64,000 nucleotides of DNA, from contig CP114060.1 of assembly GCA_026967495.1 (NCBI GenBank), forward strand, positions 4,836,001-4,900,000. The letters are read 5' to 3'. A program made the position numbers and the translations under genes. The stretch comes from Rouxiella badensis (lineage in GTDB: Bacteria; Pseudomonadota; Gammaproteobacteria; Enterobacterales; Enterobacteriaceae). This document shows positions 37,189-48,068 of this stretch, one piece after another. Positions within the stretch are counted from its first letter, which is position 1. Each line of letters opens with the position of its first letter. Under the pieces are notes generated by a model. It did not search any database, had not been told where the DNA came from, and saw nothing but the letters and a program-made list of their open reading frames with translations.

Positions 37189-37977
37189 TCACTCTGCCAA
37201 CGTCATATTGCCCTTCTTCCGATTTCCCATCCGCGAAAAACACCACAGAGGAAATGGCAGAGTAGTAATCAACAGTATCCACAGCAGAGAATAAACCGAA
37301 TCTACGCCGTCATTTTGCAGGTTGATAAACAGTTTTACCGGAATCCCCTGGGGGAAGTAGCAAAACACCATCACAATGCCAAACTCGCCAATAACCCTCA
37401 CCCAGGCTATCGCTAATCCCGTCGCCAGTCCGCGCGAGGCGATCGGCAGCGTCAGGCGGGTGAGGATCTGCCAGCGCGAGGCGCCCAGCGTTTTACCGGC
37501 CTCCTCAACGTCGGCAGGCACGCCTTCGAAAGCGGCGCGAGCAGACATCACAAAGTAAGGCAGCGCACCATAAACTTGCGCCAGCACAAAAGCGCCCGCG
37601 TTATTGGTCAGCGAAATACCCAACCGCGAGAGGTTTTCCCCAACAGTGCCGTAAGGACCAAAGGCGGATACCAACAGTATGCCCATCGCCAACGGCGGCG
37701 TCAGCAGCGGCACCATCACAGCGACCTCAACCCATGGACGCCAACGGCTCTGGCTGCGCGACATCCAAAGCGCAAGAGGAATGCCCAGTACCACGATAAT
37801 CGGAATCGAAACCGCGCTTAGCCCCAACGAAATACTGACCGAATGCCAGTCGCCATAGGCAAGATGAAATCCTCGCCACGGTGTGACCGAGACGAGGGTG
37901 ATAAAGGGAATAGCTAACAGGGCAAGGGCCGGGATGGCCAGCCACAGACTGATCATCCGGCGACCTTGGTTATGCAC
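37189..37977 (-). CDS. ABC importer permease (ModB/WtpB type)
   Basis: 262-residue inner-membrane permease with about six helices and the EAA loop VEEAGKTLGASRWQILTRLTLP that contacts the ATPase. Close in kind to molybdate/tungstate or sulfate permeases. Starts 8 bp after the binding-protein stop (GTG at 37977, or ATG at 37956), so both are co-transcribed. No ATPase gene follows: the next 209 bp are empty and pagP comes after. Confidence 0.85.
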   Translation of the reverse strand: MHNQGRRMISLWLAIPALALLAIPFITLVSVTPWRGFHLAYGDWHSVSISLGLSAVSIPIIVVLGIPLALWMSRSQSRWRPWVEVAVMVPLLTPPLAMGILLVSAFGPYGTVGENLSRLGISLTNNAGAFVLAQVYGALPYFVMSARAAFEGVPADVEEAGKTLGASRWQILTRLTLPIASRGLATGLAIAWVRVIGEFGIVMVFCYFPQGIPVKLFINLQNDGVDSVYSLLWILLITTLPFPLWCFSRMGNRKKGNMTLAE

Positions 37978-37985
37978 GATTCTGA

Positions 37986-38943
37986 TTAATAATCATGGCC
38001 TTTAGGTTTATCGTAGCCATTTTCACTGAAAATTTTCTGCCCTTCTGCACTCTGCATAAAGGCGACAAAACGCTTCGCCGCCGCAGGATTTGGCGCATTC
38101 TTCAACACTGCGGCATAGAACACCAGCGGTTGGGTATGCAGGGTTTTCTCTTTGCCTGCGCTGTCCTTGATGTTGAAGCTAACACTGTCGTACCACTTGG
38201 CAGACATTTCAGGGTTGCTCAGGTTTATTTCGTCCGGCAACACAATATACGGCAGTTTAGCCGAACGCGTCGCGCTTTCGTAACCCGAGGCGGCATCAAC
38301 CTGACCCGCCTCGAGACGAGTCAACAAACCGCCTTCAGCCAGCACTTGCGAAGGGTTTGTCGTCTCACCCAGCACTTTTTTGGTCAGACCCGGCTGATGA
38401 TAGTATTTCTCGGCTAACATCATGGTGAAAATGATGTTTTGCCCCTGGGGATCCGTGGCAGGATCGGTGCGGCCAAAGTGCAGCCCCGGCGTTTGCAGCA
38501 CCTTCCACCAAGGCTCTGCGCCAGGCTTGTGGTCTTTTATCGCCGCAAACAGTTGGGCAAACTTGCCCTTCGGATTATAGGCAATCACCATGCTGGTGCT
38601 CGCAACGGGTACCGAGGTGTCTACCAGACCGGCCTTTTTCAACACATCAATAGGACCCGGTGTGATTGAAACAAACACATCGGCAACCACTTTTTTAGAC
38701 GCCAACAGGTTCGCCATGCCGTATGCACCCTGCCCCTGCCCCTGATAATTCAGTTTTTCCTGTTTGGCAAAGGTGGACTTCAAGGTATTTGTCCATTACC
38801 ACGCCCATCGAGCCGGCGTAAGTCACGTTGATGTTGTCCTGCGCCATTGCCGATGCACTGGCGAATGCCATAGAGGCCAACATCAGGCCAGAACCGAGAT
38901 TCTTTAATTTCTTATTGAGATTTTTATTGGAGAATTCACGCAC
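37986..38943 (-). CDS. ABC importer periplasmic binding protein (WtpA/ModA-like), frameshifted in this sequence
   Basis: About 318 codons with one extra base removed. Starts GTG; signal peptide with core GSGLMLASMAFASASAMA, then INVTYAGSMGVVMDKYL, the AGS motif that grips tungstate or molybdate in this family. An extra base in GG at 38784-38785 breaks the frame; the second frame goes on KSTFAKQEKLNYQGQGQG and keeps ADVFVSITPGPIDVL and DAASGYESATR. Its ligand is an oxyanion by family inference; the exact one is not seen. Confidence 0.83.
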
Positions 38944-39124
38944 GATAAGCCACCGTTATGCATTATGATATACAACGATAAAGTTTGACCTCTCAGAAAT
39001 CAAGCGACATTTTGAGCAAAATTCAATATTCTAATTCGCCCAAATGGCCTATTTTATTGGCCCTCTTCCTTATTGTTTTTAAAATAAAAAAGAGCCTCAC
39101 ATAATAATATCAAAAGAGAATTTA

Positions 39125-39646
39125 ATGAGATCGACAGGCATTATTTCTGCTCTTGGCAATATCCTCTCCGCACCCTTTCTTCCGGTCAGCAATAATATAT
39201 CGACGGTGTGCAATAATTATTTATGCCCTACGTCATTGGATAAACTCTGTTATATCGATAATCGAATAAGTCCGTTGACGCGCCAGTATGATTTTTGGTT
39301 TACCCACCCATCCCTCTGAAAAATACAGCATCAAAACGCAGTTTAGAGCAAAACCAAAAGAAATATCAGATTCAAAGAGAGTATCTTAAAGAGGTGATTA
39401 ACGATCTCCATTTTCTGGACGACGTGATCAGACCGCAAATATTTGAAAGCGAAATATCGCTGGCTCAAAGATTAAAAAGCGCGCTTCGACCAAAAATGCC
39501 TGACCCATTTCAACAATGCCGTTGAATATCCCGACTTCCCTGCAACCCGGGACATCGCCTATGAAGGCGTCATCCTGCACCGGAAGGAACTGATTGACAC
39601 CTGCCGCTGTATGCTTCTCGAGCACGTAAAACTGGCCAACGCCTAA
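39125..39646 (+). CDS. Hypothetical protein, probably broken by two indels
   Basis: No family recognised. A first frame runs 39125-39319 (MRSTGIISALGN) after a GAG-type ribosome site. A second (39295-39525) holds ASKRSLEQNQKKYQIQREYL and VINDLHFLDDVIRPQIF. A third ends at 39646 with FDQKCLTHFNNAVEYPDFPA and CRCMLLEHVKLANA. One missing C near 39305 and one extra A in the A5 at 39474-39478 would make a single protein of about 174 residues. The last two parts have a natural amino acid mix, so I think at least 39295-39646 codes. Confidence 0.45.
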
Positions 39647-39659
39647 AGTTGGCAAAAAA

Positions 39660-39684
39660 ATCCACAGGCCGTAGCGCTGTGGAT
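39660..39684 (-). terminator. Terminator of purL
   Basis: ATCCACAG / CTGTGGAT stem, nine-base loop, followed on the minus strand by T7. It starts 23 bp after the purL stop. Confidence 0.85.
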
Positions 39685-39707
39685 ATTAGTATCAGCCCAA
39701 GGCGTTA

Positions 39708-42700
39708 TTAGCCTAGCTGTTTACGGGCATTGCGGAATATACGCATCCAAGGGCTGTCTTCGCCCCAGTTTTCCGGGTGCCATGAGTTGCTGACGCTGCG
39801 GAATACGCGCTCTGGGTGCGGCATCATCACGGTTACGCGGCCCGAGAGGTTGGTCACTGCCGTAATCCCGTTCGGTGAGCCGTTAGGGTTCGCCGGATAG
39901 TTCTCGGTAACATGTCCGTTGTTGTCAACGAAGCGCAGCGCCACCAGATTCGCATGCTCAAGCTGAGACAGGTGAACGGCATCGCGCACTTCCACGTGGC
40001 CTTCACCGTGTGACACAGCGATTGGCATACGTGAACCGGCCATACCCTGTAGCAGCAGAGACGGGCTGGCGGTCACTTCAACCAGGCTGAAGCGCGCTTC
40101 GAAGCGGTCAGACAGGTTGCGAACGAAACGCGGCCAGTGCTCTGCGCCCGGGATAACTTCTTTCAGGTTAGACATCATCTGACAGCCGTTACACACGCCC
40201 AGCGCCAGTGTCTGTGGACGATGGAAGAAGTCTTCGAACTCGTCGCGCACGCGGTCGTTGAACAGGATGGACTTAGCCCAGCCTTCGCCCGCACCCAATA
40301 CGTCACCGTAGGAGAAGCCGCCACAGGCCACCAGCGTATGGAACTCTTGCAGGTCACGGCGGCCGGACAGCAGATCGCTCATGTGGACGTCAACCGCATC
40401 AAAACCGGCACGGTGGAACGCAGCGCCCATTTCAACGTGGGAGTTAACGCCCTGCTCGCGCAGCACGGCCACTTTTGGACGCGCGCCGGTTGCAATGTAA
40501 GGCGCAGCAATGTCTTCTTCCGGTGCGAAGGTCAGCTTGACGTTCAGACCCGGATCGCTGTTGTCTTTCTTGGCTTCGTGTTCCTGGTCGGCACACTCTG
40601 GATTGTCGCGCAGGCGCTGCATCTGCCAGGTGGTTTCTGCCCACCAGGTACGCAGCGTCGTGCGGCTTTCGCTGAACACCGGCTTGTCACCAGAAGTTAT
40701 CACGAAACGATCGCCCTGTTCGACGCCGCCCAGGAAGTGCGTGCAGTCGGCCAGGCCATGTTTTGCCAGCACTTGCTCAACGTCGGCACGCTGGTCGTTA
40801 CGTACCTGGATAACCGCACCCAGCTCTTCGTTAAACAGCGCTGCCAGTGCAGAGTCACCCAGTTTCGCGATATCGGCAGTCAGGCCACAGTGACCGGCAA
40901 ACGCCATCTCTGCCAGCGTGACCAGCAGGCCGCCGTCTGAACGGTCATGGTAAGCCAGCAGTTTCTGCTCGGAGACCAGCGTCTGCATGGCGTTGAAGAA
41001 GCCAGCCAGCTGCTCGACGTTACGCACGTCGGCCGGTTTGTCGCCCAGTTGACGATAAACCTGCGCCAGCGCGGTTGCGCCCAGTGCGTTGTGGCCTGCA
41101 CCCAGGTCAATCAGCAGCAGCGAGGTGTCGCCCTTGTCGGTACGTAGTTCAGGCGTCACGGTATGGCGTACGTCTTCGACGCGTGCAAAGGCGGTGATAA
41201 CCAGAGACAGCGGCGAGGTCATCTCGCGCTGCTCGGTGCCTTCCTGCCAGCGGGTTTTCATCGACATCGAGTCTTTGCCTACTGGGATAGTAATACCCAG
41301 CGCCGGACACAGCTCTTCACCCACGGCTTTAACGGCTTCGTACAGGCCCGCATCTTCACCCGGGTGACCGGCCGCAGACATCCAGTTTGCGGAAAGTTTA
41401 ACGCGCTTGAGGCTGCCGATTTCGGTGGCGGCAATGTTGGTCAGCGCTTCACCCACGGCCAGACGGCCAGAGGCGGCGAAGTCCAGCAACGCTACCGGTG
41501 CTCGTTCGCCGAGCGACATCGCTTCACCGTGGTAGCTGTCGAGGCTGGCGGTGGTCACCGCACAGTCGGCTACCGGAATCTGCCACGGTCCCACCATCTG
41601 GTCACGTGCAACCATACCGGTCACGGTGCGGTCGCCGATAGTGATCAGGAAGGTTTTCTCGGCCACGGTCGGCAGATGCAGTACGCGGTTCACCGCTTCG
41701 GCGATTTGAATATTTTCGCCCTGAAGCGTGTCACCGGTCGCTTTAAGGGTTTGCACGTCACGGGTCATTTTCGGCGTCTTGCCGAGCAGAACGTCGAGCG
41801 GCATGTCGATCGGCTGGTTGTCGAAATGACTGTCTTCCAGCGTCAAGTGCATCTCTTCGGTCGCTTCACCGATAACGGCATAAGGCGCACGTTCGCGTTG
41901 GCAGATAGCGTCAAACTGCGCCAGCTGCTCTGGCGCAACGGCCAGCACGTAACGTTCCTGAGATTCATTACACCAGACTTCGAGTGGAACTCATGCCCGG
42001 CTCGTCATTCAGAATATCACGAAGTTGGAAACGGCCGCCGCGTTCGCCGTCGCTTACCAGCTCAGGCATGGCGTTAGACAGTCCGCCCGCGCCCACGTCG
42101 TGAATGAACAGAATCGGGTTCGCTTCGCCCAACTGCCAGCAGCGGTCGATAACTTCCTGACAGCGACGCTCCATTTCTGGGTTGTCACGCTGTACGGAGG
42201 CGAAATCCAGGTCGGCATCGGACTGGCCGGACGCCATAGATGACGCTGCACCGCCGCCCAAACCGATGTTCATGGCCGGGCCACCCAGCACGATCAGTTT
42301 TGCACCAACGGTGATTTCACCCTTTTGCACGTGGTCAGCACGAATATTCCCAATTCCGCCCGCCAGCATGATTGGCTTATGATATCCGCGCAGTTCTGGT
42401 CCATTATGGCTGTTCACCTGCTCTTCATAGGTACGGAAGTAACCAAGAAGCGCGGGACGACCAAATTCGTTGTTGAAAGCTGCACCACCGAGAGGACCGT
42501 CGGTCATTATTTCCAGCGCGGTCACAATACGTTCAGGTTTGCCGAAGTTCTCTTCCCAAGGCTGTTCAAATCCAGGGATACGCAGGTTGGAAACTGAGAA
42601 GCCGACCAGGCCAGCTTTTGGCTTCGCGCCGCGACCGGTTGCGCCTTCGTCACGGATTTCGCCGCCGGAACCGGTGGCTGCGCCCGGCCATGGAGAGATA

Positions 42701-43599
42701 GCGGTCGGGTGGTTATGGGTCTCTACCTTCATCAGGATGTGCGCGTCTTCCTGATGGAAATCGTACAGGCCGGTTTCGGCGTTGGCGTAGAAACGGCCAA
42801 CCTTTGAACCTTCCATGACGGCGGCGTTGTCTTTATAGGCAGACAGCACGTGGTCAGGGGTTTTTTCAAAGGTGTTTTTGATCATCTTGAACAGCGATTT
42901 AGGCTGTGCTTCGCCGTCGATAATCCAATCGGCGTTGAAGATTTTGTGGCGGCAATGTTCGGAGTTAGCCTGCGCGAACATGTACAGCTCGATGTCGGTC
43001 GGGTTACGGCCAAGGTTGGTGAAGGCATTGACCAGGTAGTCAATTTCATCTTCTGCCAGTGCCAGACCGAGTTTGACGTTAGCCTGTTCAAGCGCCACGC
43101 GGCCTTCTCCGAGGAGATCAACGTGCTGAACCGGAGCCGGTTGGTGCTGGGCAAACAGTTTTTCAGCGTCTGAAAGCTCGCTGAAGACGGTTTCCATCAT
43201 GCGGTCGTGCAGCAGCGCACCGAGGGTTTTCCACTGCTCTTCGGTCAGTTCGGGAGCCTGAACGTAAAACGCCAGGCCGCGCTCAAGGCGTACAACCTGA
43301 GACAGACCGCAGTTGTGGGCAATGTCTGTTGCTTTGGAAGACCACGGCGAAATCGTGCCCGGACGTGGTGTAACCAGAATTAGGCGGCCAACGGGAGCAT
43401 GTTCAGCGAGAGAAGGACCATATTTGAGCAGGCGTTGCAACTTGGTTTGTTCTTCCGTTGTCAGAGGTGCGCTGACATCGGCAAAGTGTACGAATTCGGC
43501 GTAGACATCGTTTACCGGAAGCTGAGCTTCCTGAAAACGGGAAAGCAGTTTATTAATGCGAAAAGCCGACAAAGCGGGCGAACCACGCAGTATTTCCAT
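39708..43599 (-). CDS. purL: Phosphoribosylformylglycinamidine synthase PurL, frameshifted in this sequence
   Basis: Fourth step of purine synthesis: FGAR + Gln + ATP to FGAM. About 1297 codons (E. coli 1295). The N-terminal half begins MEILRGSPALSAFRINKLL, with ATGSGGEIRDEGATGRG in the ATP-binding region. The C-terminal half holds the glutaminase with Cys in ALGVCNGCQM and SHGEGH. One extra base in AA at 41988-41989 (plus strand) splits it; removal gives GMSPLEVWCNESQERYVLAV as in E. coli. ATG at 43599 is the E. coli-like start. Divergent from mltF as in E. coli; a PurR box lies upstream. Confidence 0.97.
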
Positions 43600-43697
43600 A
43601 ATCAAATATCTCTCGTCTTCGAAGCAACTGACCGTAGGTGCTTCATTGGGCGCAACAGGGGGAAAACGCGGGCCATTATAGAGAATCCTCGAGCGCG

Positions 43698-43713
43698 ACG
43701 AAACCGTTTGCGC
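43698..43713 (-). promoter_or_regulatory. PurR operator upstream of purL
   Basis: ACGAAACCGTTTGCGC fits the PurR consensus ANGCAANCGNTTNCNT at all but two of the fixed places. It is about 100 bp before the purL start in the purL-mltF gap. Confidence 0.7.
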
Positions 43714-43879
43714 ACGGTTTATTGATAATAGATTTGTCCTTACAGTTTACAGGGGTTATTGGGAATAAAGTTGCAGATTGACGTTTTGTTGAGCAAAATG
43801 CGTCGGCACCGGGATTATAGCCCTATTTTCAGCACCATTTTAGCTTATTAAAAGAATAGCGCCGCAGAGAGATAACTAT

Positions 43880-45345
43880 TTGAAGCGCATAAAAATTACT
43901 TACTTAGTTGTAGGTCTGATCACCCTGCTGCTGGCGCTCGCCCTTTGGCCGAGCATTCCATGGCAGCGTGGTTCCGGTGACCAGCTACAAAACATCCTGT
44001 CCCGTGGGGAGTTGCGCGTGAGCACGCTCGACGCTTCACAGACTTTTTTAACGGCGCCACCGGTGACCGGGGATTTGATTATGAATTAGCCAGCCGTTTC
44101 GCCGATTATCTGGGCGTGAAGCTGGTATTGATACCGCACAAAGATTTTGACAGCCTGTTTAGCGATCTCAAAAGCGGCAAAGCCGATATGCTCGCTTCGG
44201 GTCTGGTCTACAACGCCGAACGTTTGAAGTCATTTCGTACCGGGCCGGAGTACTATACCGTTCTCCAGCAGGTGCTTTATCGTCAGGGTTCGGTGCGCCC
44301 GAAATCCTATGCCGATATTAAAGGTAATATGGTTGTCTCGGCAGGCTCGGCTCATATTTCCACCCTCGAAGACGCCAAGAAGAAGTTTCCCGATCTCAAC
44401 TGGGGCGTCACCCGTCGTTATTCGCCTGCCGAACTGATGCAGCAAGTTGCCGAAGGAAAGCTCAAATACACCCTGGGCGACTCCGTGACCGTCGCCCTGC
44501 TGCAACGCGTTTACCCGCGCCTGGCGGTGGCGTTTGATGCCTCCGACGACGAGCCGGTAACCTGGTACTTTAGCAAGAAGGCCGATGACGACAGCCTGTA
44601 TGCCGCCATGCTCGACTTCTTTAGCCAAATCTCAGAAGACGGCACGCTGGAGAAGCTCGAGGAGAAGTATCTGGGCCACGTGGGTAACTTCGACTTTGTC
44701 GACACTCGTGCCTTCCTCAACAATATAGATGCCAAACTCAGCACCCTACAGCCATTCTTTGAAAAATATGCTGGCAACATCGACTGGCGTCTGCTGGCGG
44801 CCATCTCATATCAGGAGTCCCACTGGGATCCCGACGCAACCTCGCCAACCGGCGTACGCGGCATGATGATGCTGACCCGCGCAACCGCGCAAGGATTGGG
44901 GGTGAGCGATCGACTCGACACCGAGGAGAGTATTCGCGGCGGTGCGCTGTATCTGAATCACATTATCGATTCACTGCCCACCACCATCGACAATGACGAC
45001 AAAATCTGGTTTGCGTTGGCCGCCTACAATATGGGTTATGGGCACATGCTCGACGCGCGCGCTATTACTGCGGCGCAGAATGGCAATCCCGACAGTTGGG
45101 TTGACGTCAAGCAGCGCCTGCCGTTGCTGAATCAGAAACGCTACTACAGCAAGACGACTTACGGCTACGCACGCGGTACCCAGGCGTTCAACTACGTCGA
45201 GAATATCCGTAAATACCAGATAAGCCTGGTGGGATACTTGATGGAGAAAGAGAAACAAAAAGCGCAGGCGCTGCTGTTACAGACCCAGCTTGGTGCGGGT
45301 TATCCGGCGGTCTCACTGAGCGCGCTAAAAAACGCGGGAGGCTAA
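43880..45345 (+). CDS. mltF: Membrane-bound lytic transglycosylase MltF, frameshifted in this sequence
   Basis: About 488 codons with one T restored. TTG start, N-terminal anchor (YLVVGLITLLLALALWPSIP), an SBP_bac_3-like regulatory domain (residues about 45-270), then the SLT catalytic domain with Glu in ISYQESHWDP, GVRGMMMLT and AAYNMGYGHMLDAR. The break is in the T6 run at 44044-44049; seven T would read QTFFNGATGDRGFDYELAS. Cuts peptidoglycan glycan strands to 1,6-anhydro ends. Divergent from purL and convergent with tadA, 12 bp away. Confidence 0.95.
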
Positions 45346-45357
45346 GCCTCTCGCGCT

Positions 45358-45879
45358 CTATTCTGGCTGATGAGTCTCGTTGGCGGCCGCACGATGGGCC
45401 TGTCGCAGCGCCTTCTGCTGGCTGCGTCGCAGTCGGAAGAACTCGCTGAGCTGATGTGAACACGGGTCGGCTAGCACGCCGGAGGTGATATCAATCTGGT
45501 GATTCATGCCCGGATGGCGCAGCACATCAAGCAGTGATCCCGCCGCCCCGGTTTTCTTATCCGCAGCGCCATACACCAGACGACGAATGCGGCTATGCAC
45601 CATCGCACCCGCGCACATCACGCACGGCTCAAGGGTGACATAGAGGACCGCATCGAGCAGTCGATAGTTTTTCACCACCCTGCCTCCCTGGCGCAACGCC
45701 ATGATTTCGGCATGTGCGGTAGGGTCGTGATGCCCGATAGAACGGTTCCACCCTTCGCCAATCACTTCATTACCCAACACCAATACCGCGCCGACCGGCA
45801 CCTCGCCTGCTTCCTGCGCCTTTAATGCCAGCGCCATGGCGTGCTGCATCCAGTATTGATCGCTGTATTGCTCTATCAC
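45358..45879 (-). CDS. tadA: tRNA-specific adenosine deaminase TadA
   Basis: Converts A34 to inosine in tRNA-Arg(ACG). 173 residues from a GTG at 45879, chosen because GAGG lies before it and VIEQYSDQYWMQHAM aligns with the E. coli start; the longer frame to 45975 adds unconserved residues. Zinc and proton-shuttle motif TAHAEIMALRQGG (His and Glu) and LEPCVMCAGAM (two Cys). Same place as in E. coli (mltF-tadA-pgpC). Confidence 0.95.
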   Translation of the reverse strand: MIEQYSDQYWMQHAMALALKAQEAGEVPVGAVLVLGNEVIGEGWNRSIGHHDPTAHAEIMALRQGGRVVKNYRLLDAVLYVTLEPCVMCAGAMVHSRIRRLVYGAADKKTGAAGSLLDVLRHPGMNHQIDITSGVLADPCSHQLSEFFRLRRSQQKALRQAHRAAANETHQPE

Positions 45880-46007
45880 GTAAACCTCACCCTGACTAAA
45901 ACGGCGGCTATCATACACTGCGAGAACCTGCTTACACAGTATAGCGACCGGTTTTGTTAAGTATGAGCTTAACAAATGATCGGCGTTTTTTAATCAATTG
46001 CGCCGCC

Positions 46008-46645
46008 TTACTCCAGTTGCTGTAGTTCGCCCTGCTTGCTGACGCGGAATCGATGTTCACAGAAAAACAGCAGCGGGTTGTCCTGCTTGCTGTCGCTGTA
46101 ACCGCTGTAGAGCTTCAGCGGGGAACCGATGCGCTGCTCAAGCTGCACGACTTTTTCTTCGCCGAGGCAGCGCAGGGTCAGCACCCAACCGCCGTAACGA
46201 CGAGCAATGCGGCTACCGACCAGCCTGACGCGCGGCAGGAAAGGTGAGGCGTTATACACCCCGCGCACCAGATTTTCCGGCGAACCGGTTATCAGCCATA
46301 CCTCAGCGTCGTCGCGGTCGAGGTATTCACGCAGGCGCATTTGCACCACGGGAAAAGCCACCACTTTGTGACGGAACCAGTTCACAAATTCCAGCTCAAG
46401 CGCCTTAAGACGCGCCTCACCGTGCCCGAAGGTGATTGACCACAGCATCAGGCTCATTGGCCAGCGTTTGGCCCGCCCAAAAGCACCATTCCTGCGCCGA
46501 TAATCGGCAGTACAGGTATCACCAGCAGCAGGTTTTGCGGCATTTTTCGCAGCAAAAAGCGCATAAAAGTGCCGAACATATCCTGCTGATGCAACGTGCC
46601 ATCGAGATCAAAAAATACCACCCGTCGATCCGTCCTCGCGCCCAA
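46008..46645 (-). CDS. pgpC: Phosphatidylglycerophosphatase C PgpC (YfhB), frameshifted in this sequence
   Basis: HAD-superfamily membrane phosphatase that makes phosphatidylglycerol from its phosphate. About 212 codons. HAD motif I is VVFFDLDGTLHQQDMF; motif II WLITGSPENLV; motif III region YSGYSDSKQDNPLL. The frame breaks in the A4 run (plus strand) at 46479-46482; one more base gives GMVLFGRAKRWPMSLMLW as in E. coli. TTG start at 46645 with GAGGAG before it. That is only 4 bp after the murP stop, so it is probably coupled to murQP here. Confidence 0.93.
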
Positions 46646-46649
46646 TGCG

Positions 46650-48017
46650 TTACTCCTCGGGATCGTTGAACCCCATAATCCAGGTAAAAATAAAGCCGGC
46701 CACCAGCGTGATTAGCGCACCGGTCAGATACAGTCCCACTTTACCGGAGATAATAGTCAGCGCCAAAGGCAAACCCGAGATACCAAAGGTAATTACCGTC
46801 GCGACTTTCCAATAACATATTAGCGCCCCGCCCACTGCGCCGCCGAGGCAGGCGGCGATAAAGGGCCGTCCCAGCGGCAGCGTAACGCCAAAAATCAACG
46901 GCTCACCGATGCCGAGAATGCCGACCGGCAGCGCGCTTTTAATCACTTTTTTGAGCCGGGGATTGCGGGTTTTCAGCAACACCGCAATCGCCGCTCCCAC
47001 CTGCCCGACGCCCGCCATCGCCAGAATGGGCAGCAGTGGGTTGGAACCGTGTGACTGAATAAGCTCGACGTGAATGGGCACCAGTCCCTGATGCAGACCC
47101 GAGAGCACCAGCGGCAGGAAGGATCCGGCCAACAGTGCACCGACCCACAGTCCGCCTCTGTCGATGGCAAGATTGACGCCGTGCGCAATGGCATCGGAAA
47201 TCACGCCTCCCAGAGGCTGGAGAATAACGATAGCAAGCGTGGCGGTAATAAGCGTGGTGAAAAGAGGGTTGAGGATAAGTTCGACCGATTCGGGTAGCCA
47301 CTGGCGCAGGCGTTTCTCAATCCAGCACATTAGAGCGACCACCAGAAGGACCGCGATAACCCCGCCACGGCCAGGCTGTAGCGCTTCGCCGAACAGGTGG
47401 ATTTGTGCCAGCTGCGGGCTTGAAAGGATCCCGGCCATTACGCCGCCCATCGCCTGCGAACCACCAAAGACGCGAGCCGCGTTAACGCCGACCAGAATAT
47501 TCATGATGGCAAATACCGCGCCGCCAAATATTCCGAGCAGTCCCAAGAGATTGGGGTAATCCAGCGCCAGACTGCCGGCGATGTCAGGACGTTTAAGCAG
47601 ATTGATGATGCCGGTAATCAGGCCAGAGGCGATAAAAGCGGGGATAAGCGGAATAAACACGTTCGCCAGTTGACGCAGCGCGCCACTCATTGGCGCAGCA
47701 TATTTCACTTTGGCCTGTGCCTTATTGTGTTCTAACCGTGCTTTAGCAAGGGGATCGGCGGAGGAAAGTCGCTCGCGCATAGCGTCAACCACTCTTCCCG
47801 CCGCACCGGGGCCGACAATCAGCTGATGCTGCTGCCCTTGCTTGACGTAGCCCTTGACCCCTTCAAGATTTTTCAGCGTAGGCAGGTCGAGCAGCTGTTC
47901 ATCGTGGACCTGGATTCTCACCCGCGTCATACAGTTTTCGAGTCTGCTGATATTGCCCTCACCGCCCACGCCGCTGAGGATTTCCGTTGCCAGAACCCGC
48001 GTTTTATCCGTTGCCAT
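46650..48017 (-). CDS. murP: PTS N-acetylmuramic acid transporter EIIBC MurP
   Basis: 455 residues. EIIB domain first (residues 1-85) with the phospho-Cys29 in LENCMTRVRI, then EIIC with about 10 helices and the substrate-site GIGEPLIFGVTLPL. It lacks an EIIA, like E. coli MurP, so a glucose-type EIIA must serve it. Imports MurNAc as the 6-phosphate for MurQ. Lies downstream of murQ, 51 bp apart, same strand. Confidence 0.92.
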   Translation of the reverse strand: MATDKTRVLATEILSGVGGEGNISRLENCMTRVRIQVHDEQLLDLPTLKNLEGVKGYVKQGQQHQLIVGPGAAGRVVDAMRERLSSADPLAKARLEHNKAQAKVKYAAPMSGALRQLANVFIPLIPAFIASGLITGIINLLKRPDIAGSLALDYPNLLGLLGIFGGAVFAIMNILVGVNAARVFGGSQAMGGVMAGILSSPQLAQIHLFGEALQPGRGGVIAVLLVVALMCWIEKRLRQWLPESVELILNPLFTTLITATLAIVILQPLGGVISDAIAHGVNLAIDRGGLWVGALLAGSFLPLVLSGLHQGLVPIHVELIQSHGSNPLLPILAMAGVGQVGAAIAVLLKTRNPRLKKVIKSALPVGILGIGEPLIFGVTLPLGRPFIAACLGGAVGGALICYWKVATVITFGISGLPLALTIISGKVGLYLTGALITLVAGFIFTWIMGFNDPEE

Positions 48018-48068
48018 TGCTCCTCCCCCTTTTTACCCTGTCAAACGTCAAACAAAGGCATCGCGCGA

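Noticed and set aside
41163..42077. 304-codon open frame antisense to purL
   Set aside because: It lies wholly opposite a well-conserved gene, has an odd residue mix and no family motif; a shadow of purL codon use.
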